A DNA stretch of 64,000 nt from CAVSMC01 sp963728935. GTDB taxonomy: Bacteria; Pseudomonadota; Gammaproteobacteria; Burkholderiales; Casimicrobiaceae. The stretch covers positions 1,798,001 to 1,862,000 of the forward strand of contig CAVSMC010000001.1 in NCBI GenBank assembly GCA_963728935.1. The letters run 5' to 3'. A program made the translations under genes and the position numbers. The notes beneath the pieces were generated by a model. The model had not been told where the DNA came from, made no database searches, and saw only the letters and a program-made list of their open reading frames with translations. Shown here piece after piece: positions 40,071 to 48,066 of this stretch. How positions within the stretch are numbered: the first letter of the stretch is position 1; every line of letters begins with the position of its first letter.

Positions 40071-41152
40071 CGATGCCGCTCACCGACGTGCTCGACCTCG
40101 CGCGCTGGGCGCCGAGCGGCGACAACACGCAACCGTGGCGCTTCGCCATCACCGGCGACGATCGCGTTGCGGTACTCGGGCACGACACGCGCTCGCATTG
40201 CGTCTACGACCTCGACGGGCGCCCGAGCCAGATCTCGGTGGGCGCGCTGCTCGAAACGTTGACGCTCGCCGCGACGCGGTTCAGCTTGACGACCGAAATC
40301 GCCCGTCGCGAAGGCTCTTCCGATGAGCGGCCGATCTTCGACGTCCGCTTCCGCCACGATGCATCGGTCGCCGAGGATCCGCTCGTCGCGTTCATCGAGC
40401 AGCGTCGCGTGCAGCGGCGCGCGCTGCGCACGCGGCCGTTGTCGGCGCAGGATAAGGCGGCGCTCGAGCGCGCAGCGGGGTCGGATTTCCGCGTGATCTG
40501 GTTCGAGGGCTTGCGAAGCCGCGCGCGGATCGCGTGGCTCAACTTCGTGAGCGCGAAGATCCGCCTGACGATTCCAGAGGCCTACGAAGTCCATCGCGAC
40601 GTGATCGCGTGGGATGCGCAAACGAGCGACGACCGGATTCCCTCGGCGTCGCTCGGCGCCGCGCCGCCGACGTTGCGGCTGATGCGCTGGGCGATGGCGA
40701 GCTGGAAGCGGATCGACTTCCTGAACCGTTTTCTCGGAGGAACGGTGATGCCGAGGGTCGAGCTCGATCTCGTGCCCGGATTGGCGTGCGCCGCGCACTG
40801 CGTGTTCGTGGCGACGCGGGCGCCGACGGCGCTCGAAGACTATGTCGCGGCAGGGCGGGCGCTGCAGCGCTTCTGGCTCACCGCGACGAGCCAAGGGCTG
40901 CAGTTCCAGCCCGAATACACGCCGCTGATCTTCTCGCGCTACGCCCGCGATTCGCTCGCCTTCTCGCAGAGCGATGGCGCGATGAGCCGAGCGCGCGACG
41001 TCTGCGCGCGCGTCGAGCGCTTGCTCGGCGCGGACGTCGCCCGGCGGGCGGTCTTCCTGGGTCGGATCGGCGACGGCACTCCGGCCGCGTCGCGCTCGCT
41101 GCGCCTGCCGCTCGAAAAGTTGCTGCAGCCCGAAGCTTCGTCGGTACGCTAG
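40067..41152 (+). CDS. Nitroreductase-fold protein (MoeY C-terminal-half type)
   Basis: A 361-residue flavin-dependent nitroreductase-like protein. The N-terminal LARWAPSGDNTQPWRF (about residue 9) is the FMN-binding start of the family, and the region YVAAGRALQRFWLTATSQGL (about 260) is its second typical stretch. It is coupled by ATGA to the ThiF gene. Nitroreductase-fold partners of E1-like enzymes oxidise azolines in RiPP pathways, while in MoeY their task is unknown. The stop TAG overlaps the stop of the convergent ATPase gene; both use the palindrome CTAG at 41149-41152. Confidence 0.8.
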   Translation: MTMPLTDVLDLARWAPSGDNTQPWRFAITGDDRVAVLGHDTRSHCVYDLDGRPSQISVGALLETLTLAATRFSLTTEIARREGSSDERPIFDVRFRHDASVAEDPLVAFIEQRRVQRRALRTRPLSAQDKAALERAAGSDFRVIWFEGLRSRARIAWLNFVSAKIRLTIPEAYEVHRDVIAWDAQTSDDRIPSASLGAAPPTLRLMRWAMASWKRIDFLNRFLGGTVMPRVELDLVPGLACAAHCVFVATRAPTALEDYVAAGRALQRFWLTATSQGLQFQPEYTPLIFSRYARDSLAFSQSDGAMSRARDVCARVERLLGADVARRAVFLGRIGDGTPAASRSLRLPLEKLLQPEASSVR

Positions 41153-41919
41153 CTCACCGACGCGTCGTCGACCGCGTCTTCTTCGTCGTCGCTCGTTTCG
41201 ATCGCGCGTTCCGCGGCGTATCCCCATTCCTTTCCCTTGCGAACGCCGAGGCGAACGATCTCGCCGTCTTCGAGATCGACCCGGCGGTCGGCCATGTCGA
41301 TCACGCGCTTGTCGTGCGTCGAGAACACGAAGGTTGCGCCCGTCTTGCGATTGATGCTGCGCATCAGCCGCAGGATGCGTCCGCCGGTCTTGTGGTCGAG
41401 GTTCGCCGTCGGCTCGTCGGCGAGGATGATCTTCGGGTGCACGGCGAGTGCGCGCGCGATCGCCACGCGCTGCCGCTGTCCGCCGCTCAACTGGTTCGGC
41501 CGATGGCGCCCGAGATCGGCGAGGCCGACGATTTCGAGGTAGTGGCGCACGCGGCGACGGCGGTCCGCCGCGGAGAGCTCCTTGAACTGCAGCAGCGGGT
41601 ATTCGACGTTCTCCGCGGCGGAAAGCACCGGCAGCAGGTTGAACGTCTGGAAGATGAACCCGATCGTGCGCGCGCGCAGGCGCGCAAGCTCGTCCGGTGT
41701 CTTGCCCGAAACGTCGCGGCCGGCGATGTGGATCTTGCCGCTCGTGGGCGTGTCGATGCAGCCGATCAAGTTCAAGAGCGTCGACTTGCCGCTGCCCGAC
41801 GGCCCGGCGATCGCCATGAACACGCCTTCTTCGATGTTGAGGTTGACGCGTTGCAGCGCCGGCACCGGCTGGTCGCCGAGGTAATACTGCTTGCTCACGT
41901 TTTCGACGCGCACCAACAT
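41149..41919 (-). CDS. ABC exporter ATPase, LolD/MacB type
   Basis: A 256-residue ATPase of the LolD/MacB/FtsE class: Walker A GPSGSGKST (about residue 38), Q-loop region FIFQTFNLLPVLSAAENVEY (about 88-107, typical of LolD/MacB), signature LSGGQRQRVAIARAL (about 146) and Walker B ILADEPTANLD. An acidic tail (SDDEEDAVDDASVS) follows. It would energise the two FtsX-type permeases coded upstream on the same strand. ATG 41919 is chosen from the start of the ABC fold; the frame remains open into the permease gene but is not coding there. Confidence 0.9.
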   Translation of the reverse strand: MLVRVENVSKQYYLGDQPVPALQRVNLNIEEGVFMAIAGPSGSGKSTLLNLIGCIDTPTSGKIHIAGRDVSGKTPDELARLRARTIGFIFQTFNLLPVLSAAENVEYPLLQFKELSAADRRRRVRHYLEIVGLADLGRHRPNQLSGGQRQRVAIARALAVHPKIILADEPTANLDHKTGGRILRLMRSINRKTGATFVFSTHDKRVIDMADRRVDLEDGEIVRLGVRKGKEWGYAAERAIETSDDEEDAVDDASVS

Positions 41920-41939
41920 CGCGGGCTCCGCTGGTCTCG

Positions 41940-43148
41940 CTACACGCCGCGGCGCAGCGCCTCGACGACCGACATCCGCGCGAGATGCCGGGCCGGCAAC
42001 AGCGCGGCGGCGATCGACGCCACGAGCCCCGACGCGAATGCCGTTGCGAGCACGCCGGGCACGACGCGAATCGCCGCGACGAAGCCGCTCTCGGAATTGG
42101 GCGGCGGCGCCATCGGAATGCCGACCGCCGAGATCGCGACCGCCAGCAGCACGCCGACCGCGACGCCGATCGCCGCGCCGATCGCTCCGAGCAGCGCCGT
42201 CTCGATGAGCGCTTGCGCGAACACGTCGCGGCCCGTGCGGCCGAGCGCGCGCACGATGCCGAACTCCGGCGTGCGCTCGTGCAGCGTCATGTTCACCGCG
42301 TTGGCGACGCCGAGAAGCACCATGACCAGGATTATCGCCTGGAGGAATCCGAACTGGCGCTCGTACAGCGCTGCGGTATTGCGATAGAACTCGGCGAGAT
42401 CCTGCCATGTCTTCACTTCGAAGCCGGGCGGCAGCCTTCGGGCGAGCTCGTCGCGCGTGCGCTCGGTCGCGTCGGTATCGGCGAGCAGCACGACGATGCC
42501 GGTGACGCCCGTCGTGTCGGCGAGCTGCTGCGCGGCGGCGAGCGGCACGCGCACCGCGCGCGCGTCGAACTCCTTCGACAGGCTGCGGAATACGCCGAGC
42601 ACCTGGAAGTCGAGCGTGTTCGCGGCGCCCTCGCGCGTGCTGACGAGCAGGTTCACCCGTGCGCCGACCTTGAGCTTCAGCGCGCTGGCGAGTCCCTCGC
42701 CGACGATGATGCCGTACTGGTCGGTCGCCGCGAGCGCTCTGCCGGCGAGCATCGTGAGCGCCGAGCCGATGCGCGCTTCGGCGGCCGGCTCGACGCCTTC
42801 ACCGATAATCGGAAGCTCGCCGCGGCCGTTGCCGATCAGCGCGGAAAACGTGAGCCGCCGGCCCTGCACGACCACGCCCGGCAACGTGTCGACGATGCGC
42901 TCGACGCCGTCGCTCTCCTCGATCAGGAATTCGAACGGCCGGTGTCCGCCGCTCGCGAACTGACCTTCTTTGTAGATCTGCAGATGCCCGAGCTGCGAGT
43001 GGATCATCGCGTCGCGCAGTTGCGCCAGGATGTCGGCGACGAAACCGCCGCTCAGCACGAGGCTCGCAACGCCGATCGCGATCGCCGCAAGCGTGAGGCC
43101 GGCGCGTTCGCGCTGGCGAACGATGTTGCGAAAGGCGATGCGAAACAC
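41940..43148 (-). CDS. ABC exporter permease, FtsX/LolC-type (second)
   Basis: A 402-residue permease of the MacB/LolC/FtsX design: one N-terminal helix (AGLTLAAIAIGVASLVLSGG), a large periplasmic domain (about residues 50-270), then three C-terminal helices with the conserved RTPEFGIVRALGRTGRDVFA (about 293). It pairs with the other permease and the ATPase. The gap to that permease is 15 nt and to the ATPase 20 nt, so they form one operon. Cargo probably is a lipid-linked molecule, given the LolA-like protein and acyltransferase across the locus. Confidence 0.88.
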   Translation of the reverse strand: MFRIAFRNIVRQRERAGLTLAAIAIGVASLVLSGGFVADILAQLRDAMIHSQLGHLQIYKEGQFASGGHRPFEFLIEESDGVERIVDTLPGVVVQGRRLTFSALIGNGRGELPIIGEGVEPAAEARIGSALTMLAGRALAATDQYGIIVGEGLASALKLKVGARVNLLVSTREGAANTLDFQVLGVFRSLSKEFDARAVRVPLAAAQQLADTTGVTGIVVLLADTDATERTRDELARRLPPGFEVKTWQDLAEFYRNTAALYERQFGFLQAIILVMVLLGVANAVNMTLHERTPEFGIVRALGRTGRDVFAQALIETALLGAIGAAIGVAVGVLLAVAISAVGIPMAPPPNSESGFVAAIRVVPGVLATAFASGLVASIAAALLPARHLARMSVVEALRRGV

Positions 43149-43163
43149 GGAGCGCGCTCCGGC

Positions 43164-44402
43164 TCAGCGGTTGTGCCGCAGCGCGTCGACGATCGGCAGC
43201 CGCGACGCGCGCCATGCGGGATACACGCTCGCGAGGCTCGTCGACACGACGGCTACCGCGAACGCGGCGAACGCGAGCGTCGGCGTCAACATGATCTCGG
43301 CGGAATAGCCCGACTGGCGCCCGGGCGGAGGCGGCATCGGAATGCCGACGTACGAGATGCCCGCGGCGAGCAGCATGCCGATCGCGAGCCCGGCGATGCC
43401 TCCGGCGACGCCGAGAAGGACACCCTCCAATATGAAAAGACGCAGCACGGCGCGCCGCGAAGTGCCGAGCGCCATCAGCGTGCCGATTTCACCGGTGCGC
43501 TCGAGCATGTTCATCGTGAGCGTGTTGGAGATGCCGAGCACGATGATGGCGCCGATCAACAGCGCGACGACATCGACCTGCTGCGAAAGCAACACCACCG
43601 CTTTGCGATAGAAATCGGACAGGTCGAGCCACGACGCGATTTCGAAGCGCCCCGCGGGCAACGCGTTGCGCAGATAGGCGACGGTTGCATCCGTGCGATC
43701 GGTCGACGCGAGACCGAGCACCCATTCGTGCGCGCCCGACGTGCGCAGCAGCTTGCGTCCGAGCGCGATCGGCATGCGCACCGCGCTGTCGTCGAACGAC
43801 TTCACTTGCGTCGTGAACGTGCCGAGCACGCGCCCTTCCACCGCATTGATTCCGCCGTGCGGCAATCGCACCACGAACGTGACCATGTCGCCGGGCTTTA
43901 CAGCGAGCGACGCGGCAAGCCCCCGACCGAGCAGAACACCCGACGGCTTCGCGGGATTGAGCCGCTCGCCGGTCACCGGCAGAACCCGGCTCAATACCTT
44001 ATCGGCCTCGGGGTCGACGGCTTCGCCGGTGAACGCCACGGTCACGTCTCCGTTGCTCGCGAGGCCGCTCACGGCAAGCCGCTGATCGAACGCCTCGACC
44101 GATGGCGCGGCGCGCACGAGCGCCAGATTGGCCGGATCCGACAACACGTAGGCGTCGGGACTGGCGTGCCCGGCCGCCTGAAAACCCGGACGTGTGATGT
44201 GGACATGCCCGAGACCGGCCTGGATCGCCGCCTCGCGCATCGCCCAGAAAATCCACTCGATGAATCCCCCCGCGATCATCAGTGCGATCACGCCGAACGC
44301 GATCGCCGACAGCGATATCAGCGTCCGCATCCGATGGCGCATCAGGTTGCGCGCGGCGAGTGCGAGGGGAGAAGGCGACATCGGGCGAGCGAGGCTCAGC
44401 AA
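43164..44402 (-). CDS. ABC exporter permease, FtsX/LolC-type (first)
   Basis: A 412-residue permease with the same plan: N-terminal helix TLISLSAIAFGVIALMIAGG, periplasmic domain (about residues 60-270), and three C-terminal helices with RTGEIGTLMALGTSRRAVL (about 295). The two permeases are clear paralogues, as in LolC/LolE heterodimers. ATG 44402 or an internal ATG at 44381 (MSPSPLALAARNL) could be the start; the latter fits relatives better. It heads the leftward exporter operon. Its promoter should lie in the 374-nt gap shared with the PEP-CTERM gene. Confidence 0.87.
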   Translation of the reverse strand: MLSLARPMSPSPLALAARNLMRHRMRTLISLSAIAFGVIALMIAGGFIEWIFWAMREAAIQAGLGHVHITRPGFQAAGHASPDAYVLSDPANLALVRAAPSVEAFDQRLAVSGLASNGDVTVAFTGEAVDPEADKVLSRVLPVTGERLNPAKPSGVLLGRGLAASLAVKPGDMVTFVVRLPHGGINAVEGRVLGTFTTQVKSFDDSAVRMPIALGRKLLRTSGAHEWVLGLASTDRTDATVAYLRNALPAGRFEIASWLDLSDFYRKAVVLLSQQVDVVALLIGAIIVLGISNTLTMNMLERTGEIGTLMALGTSRRAVLRLFILEGVLLGVAGGIAGLAIGMLLAAGISYVGIPMPPPPGRQSGYSAEIMLTPTLAFAAFAVAVVSTSLASVYPAWRASRLPIVDALRHNR

Positions 44403-44706
44403 GGGGACGGGGCGAGCATTGGGACTGTGCCTGAGAGTAGCCTTCCGCGGTGAGTTGTCGCACGCGGGGACAGATGGACGCTATCGGATTTTGTTACACT
44501 CGTCGCAGTTCGTCTCGGCGCGTTCCCAGTGTGCGACGGGCGGCGGGCGAACGAATCGCGACCTGCCCCCGGCGCGCCCCGACGGGGTTGGCGTCGATGC
44601 CCGAAGAAGATGCAGCGGTGCAGCGGTGTCGAAATATATTACAGCCGCCGCACTGTTAAATCGGGTAGGCAACGCAACCAGCTGATGTAAAAGTATATTT
44701 CAGCGC

Positions 44707-44722
44707 TGGCACAGCACCTGCT
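44707..44722 (+). promoter_or_regulatory. Sigma-54 promoter of the PEP-CTERM gene
   Basis: TGGCACAGCACCTGCT has GG (44708-44709) and GC (44720-44721) exactly 10 nt apart, with TGGCAC and TGCT matching the -24/-12 consensus except one base. Transcription would begin near 44732, 45 nt before the ATG. RpoN with PrsK/PrsR is known to drive PEP-CTERM genes in exosortase bacteria. The rest of the 374-nt gap is relatively AT-rich near 44620-44700 and holds no gene I can see. Confidence 0.75.
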
Positions 44723-44776
44723 TTTAAAGCTGCGAAGGATGCGTTTGCCGAGAATCCACTGTTCGAGGGGTCTAAA

Positions 44777-45817
44777 ATGAGCAAGACGAAGTTGGTAGTA
44801 GCGTTGGCGTTGGCACTGGGCGTGACGAGTGGCGCGCAGGCGGCGGTTTCGTTCGACCCGGATGGCGGCGGACCGCTCGGCAGCATGTCGATCGGCGCAT
44901 TCGACTGGGGCCCGACGAGCATCTTCGCGCTCGGCGGCAATGCAGCGATTGCCAGTTTCGTTGGATCAGGAGGCGCCTGCCCGGCCGGCAGTTGCAACTT
45001 CGATCTGTTGACGCATGCTCGGGTCATCGGCTTCCTCAACGATGCCGGCGGCGCACTGCCCAACCCGGCGGGCTTGAATACGACGTTCGAGCTCACGATG
45101 ATCGCGCGCTACACGGAGACCGTTACCGGCATCTCCGGCACGGCGGCCAACCCGATCGCGACATTCGACACCGTTCCGGGCGCGGGCGGGATACTCGAAA
45201 TTTACTTTGACTCAACACCGAATTCGGTCGACGTGAGTGGCTCCGGGTTCAACGACGGCACGCTGATTCTGCAGGGTACGTCGGTCGGGAGTGCGGCGAG
45301 CCTCTTTCTGACCCACGCGGGCGCGGCCGCAGTTGCGCTCGATCAGTCGCCGAATGGGAACCAGTATACGGGCCAAACGACGCGCACGGGCACGGGCAGC
45401 AGCGACAACGTCCCGGTCGACAGCCTTACGACCGACCCGACGTTCTTCCTGTCGACGCTTGCGACATTTGGGATCCAGTTCGCGAACATTTCGATCGGCC
45501 TGCCGTACGTGTCGGTCGATCCGTCGGACTGCTTCACGGGAGCGGGGAGTGGCGTGGCGGTGGGTGCTGTTTCAGCAGGCGGCGGCTGCACGACCGCACA
45601 CGTGAATGGCCTGATGAGCGCGCAGGACGTCCCGCCCGCTCCGGGTATCCGGCCGAGCATCGGCGGGATCAATGGGGCGATCGTTGGTGGCGGTCCTGAT
45701 TTCATCGCGCAGTCCGACTTCAACTCGCCGTTGACGGGCATTCCCGAGCCTGGCAGCCTCGCGCTTCTCGGTCTCGGCCTCGGAGCACTCGGGCTGGGTC
45801 GCCGCCGCAATCGCTAA
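44777..45817 (+). CDS. PEP-CTERM sorting-domain exported protein
   Basis: A 346-residue exported protein: signal peptide of about 22 residues (VVALALALGVTSGAQA), a Ser/Thr/Gly-rich body with many short strands, and a perfect PEP-CTERM tail: IPEPGSLALLGLGLGALGLG followed by RRRNR. Exosortase would cut near the PEP motif during export to the surface or matrix. Four cysteines form two likely pairs (CPAGSC near 73-78 and two near 250-270). The start follows GAGGGG. A sigma-54 promoter precedes it and a terminator follows. No exosortase gene is in the window. The body matches no domain I recognise. Confidence 0.9.
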   Translation: MSKTKLVVALALALGVTSGAQAAVSFDPDGGGPLGSMSIGAFDWGPTSIFALGGNAAIASFVGSGGACPAGSCNFDLLTHARVIGFLNDAGGALPNPAGLNTTFELTMIARYTETVTGISGTAANPIATFDTVPGAGGILEIYFDSTPNSVDVSGSGFNDGTLILQGTSVGSAASLFLTHAGAAAVALDQSPNGNQYTGQTTRTGTGSSDNVPVDSLTTDPTFFLSTLATFGIQFANISIGLPYVSVDPSDCFTGAGSGVAVGAVSAGGGCTTAHVNGLMSAQDVPPAPGIRPSIGGINGAIVGGGPDFIAQSDFNSPLTGIPEPGSLALLGLGLGALGLGRRRNR

Positions 45818-45842
45818 CGACTCGCGTTCGAAACGTTGCACA

Positions 45843-45867
45843 GAGAGGGGCCTGCGGGCCCCTTCTC
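45843..45867 (+). terminator. Terminator hairpin after the PEP-CTERM gene
   Basis: GAGAGGGGCC (45843-45852) pairs with GGCCCCTTCTC (45857-45867) around TGCG with one bulged base. It begins 25 nt after the stop codon. The group II intron starts 3 nt after its end, the position preferred by class C introns. Confidence 0.7.
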
Positions 45868-45870
45868 ATT

Positions 45871-46399
45871 GTGCGCCCGGCATGGGCGCGATCTTGGAGG
45901 TGCAAGTCCTCTTGCGAGCTGGCCACAGTGAGCAAAGCGAAGCGCAACTGCGTGAAGGCGACCGAGCGTGGGAAGGAAGCGTGGAGCGAAACCGTGAGCC
46001 GATGAACGAGAACCGGATACGAGGCGACGTCGAGCAGGGCGAGCAGGCAAAGAACTGCGATGCTCTTGTGGCCAAGGATCGCCGGCGTAGATTCGGCGGT
46101 TGTGCGGGGAAGGATCGCGTTCTTACCTGGGGAGATCTCGCCTTATGTCCGAAAGGACGACGGTGATGAGCCGGAGCGAGAAGTCAGCAAAGGCCGTAGT
46201 AGCCGCGTGTAAAGGGGCGAAGGGCCGAACGAGAAGGTGGCGTAACAGCCGCTACGAGCTGAATCGGATCATGCCCGTTGGCTATTCCGACCGGCTCGGC
46301 GTGCCGCGCCTCATGACCTCAACTTCTCGACCCGCCCGGTGCGGACTCGCATGCCGGGTGGGAGGGGTCCGATCAGCGATGATCGGCCCCTATCCCGAT
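45871..46399 (+). mobile_element. Group II intron, reverse-transcriptase ORF deleted (ORF-less, about 529 nt)
   Basis: The 5' end GTGCGCCCGGCATGGGCGCG is the GUGYG boundary of bacterial group II introns. The following sequence (GGAGGTGCAAGTCCTC, CACAGTGAGCAAAGCGAAGC, CTTATGTCCGAAAGGACG) matches domain I-III text usual before the maturase gene. The 3' part (GGTGCGGACTCGCATGCCGG, then GATCAGCGATGATC and CCCTATCCCGAT) is the domain V-VI end. The maturase of about 1.3 kb expected in domain IV is missing: GAAGGTGGCG is joined to TAACAGCCGC near 46246, as though the ORF was removed up to its stop codon. About 5 nt also seem lost after domain V. Splicing would need a maturase supplied in trans. Confidence 0.85.
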
Positions 46400-46542
46400 T
46401 TGCGCTGTTGTCGCTGCGCGCGCTAGCGCCGCATGGCCGCGGCTGCCGGGGCGTACGCGCCAGGTATCATTGCCGTCACCCCGCCACGAGGGCCATTGCA
46501 CAGGCGTCGAGTTCCGCAAGTGAGGTTCCGGCGACGCGACCG

Positions 46543-47226
46543 ATGAAGACGCAGCCGCTCGATTTCATACTCGCCGCGCTCGCGTTGGGAGTCATTCTGG
46601 CTGCCGATGTCGCGATCGTCGCAGGCGTCCTTGTCCCCGCGTCGACGCGCTGGCTCGGGGCGTACCACGTGTTGGTTGATGCGGCGGCGCTCATGCTGGG
46701 GTTCGGCCTGATCGCCGCCCTCCTTGCACGCGGCCTCCTGCGCTTCTGGCCGCTGTCGCCCGGCGAATACGCAATGGATCACCCGGTTTTCGTGCGCTGG
46801 AAGCTCCTTACGGTCATCTACGAGTTCGGGCGCGGCGCACTGTTGCCTTTCACGACCGTGTTCGCACGACCGGTGGTCGCAAGGCTCTTCGGCGCGCACA
46901 TCGGACGAGACGTCGCCGTGGGTGGCAGCATCAATGAGCCGGTGCTGGTCACGATTGGCGACGAGGCGATCCTGGGCCACAATTCGCTTGTCTCGCCGCA
47001 TGCGATCAACAGCGGCAAGATCATCCTGCGTGAAGTGAACATCGGGCAGGCGGCAACGATTGGGGCGAACGTCGTGGTGTTTGCCGGTGCCAACATCGGC
47101 GAAGGTGCGGTAGTGACCGCGAACGCTGTCGTTTCAGTCGGCACGCGCATTCCGCCGCACGAGTTATGGGGCGGCATCCCGGCCCGCAAGCTAAAGGACA
47201 TCGCGCCGGCGGAGATCCGCGGCTAA
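46543..47226 (+). CDS. Hexapeptide-repeat (left-handed beta-helix) acyltransferase with two membrane helices
   Basis: A 227-residue protein. Two hydrophobic helices (about residues 8-30 and 40-65) precede a left-handed beta-helix from about 115 (IGRDVAVGGSINEP, VTIGDEAILGHNSLV, VNIGQAATIGANVVV, ANIGEGAVVTANAVV), ending in the HELWGGIPARKLK motif usual in acetyltransferases of this class. It may modify a membrane-bound glycan or lipid. The 143 nt between the intron and ATG 46543 show nothing else. The gene survives intact beside two broken neighbours. Confidence 0.83.
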   Translation: MKTQPLDFILAALALGVILAADVAIVAGVLVPASTRWLGAYHVLVDAAALMLGFGLIAALLARGLLRFWPLSPGEYAMDHPVFVRWKLLTVIYEFGRGALLPFTTVFARPVVARLFGAHIGRDVAVGGSINEPVLVTIGDEAILGHNSLVSPHAINSGKIILREVNIGQAATIGANVVVFAGANIGEGAVVTANAVVSVGTRIPPHELWGGIPARKLKDIAPAEIRG

Positions 47227-48035
47227 CAATGCGGCGTGCAGGTTCCTCGCCAGGCGGCTGAATCGCGCGACGTCGAGATCCACCTTGGCGGCGACAGCGC
47301 TGCGAACATCTGCTGCGGCGCGTCCCTTTCGCCGTGCGCACGACGGGCGCGCCTTGGCGAGATGCTTGATCGCATCGCGCACGACATGCGCGGCGTCGGC
47401 GCGCTTCGCCGCGAGCGCGCTGTCGTATGCGCGCGAGCCGGTCGAACTCGGTGGCCGTGGGTCCGGGCACGAAGCATTGCACGAGCACGCCGCGATCCTG
47501 CCATTCACCGTAAAGCGCCTGGCTCAGGCTGTGGACGAATGCCTTGGTTGCCGCGTACACCGCCATGTAGGGCACTGGTTGCAGCGCGGCCGGCGACGAC
47601 ACGTTGATGATCGCACTGGAGGGAAACGACGCGAGATCGGGCAGGAAGTGATGGCACAAGGCGACGACCGCCCCAACGTTGACCTGAACCATGTCCTGAT
47701 ACGTTGCCGCGTCCGCCGCCTCGAAACGACCCCACCGTCCGAACGCGGCGTTGTTGCACAGCAGTCGCACGCGCACGCCTTCGGTCGCGAGTTGCGCACG
47801 GATCGCGGTTACTGCGTCGGCTCGCGCAAGATCGAACGGCAGCACCGCACGGCGACGTTACGCTGCGACCTGCGCGGCACCTCGTCGAGAAGCGGCTTGC
47901 GCCGCGCGACCAGCGCGACGTTCAGCCCGCCTCGGCAAGCTGGACGGCGAATTCGCGGCCCATCCCCGATGACGCTCCTGTGACGAGCGCCCAATCGCCC
48001 TTGCACGTCCGAATGTCCATCGATCGCCCCGTCAT
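47191..48035 (-). pseudogene. Short-chain dehydrogenase, broken by several frameshifts
   Basis: An SDR can be read only by changing frame. GDWALVTGASSGMGREFAVQ (cofactor motif) is in one frame near 47950-48020, GLNVALVARRKPLLDEV in a second near 47880-47940, and LLCNNAAFGRWGRFEA through INVSSPAAL and YAATKAFVHSL (catalytic Y and K) in a third at about 47480-47845. The C-terminal part (DAIKHLAKARPSCARRKG) lies in another frame ending at 47191. At least three indels are needed, so it is a pseudogene or a poorly sequenced stretch. Outer borders are approximate. Confidence 0.75.
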
Positions 48036-48066
48036 CGTGGTGCGCGCCGGCCGACGGGCGCGCCCG

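Noticed and set aside
39162..41152. Azole-forming RiPP (TOMM) gene pair
   Set aside because: ThiF plus nitroreductase fits, but no precursor peptide gene or YcaO protein is visible; a split MoeY-like pair is the simpler reading.
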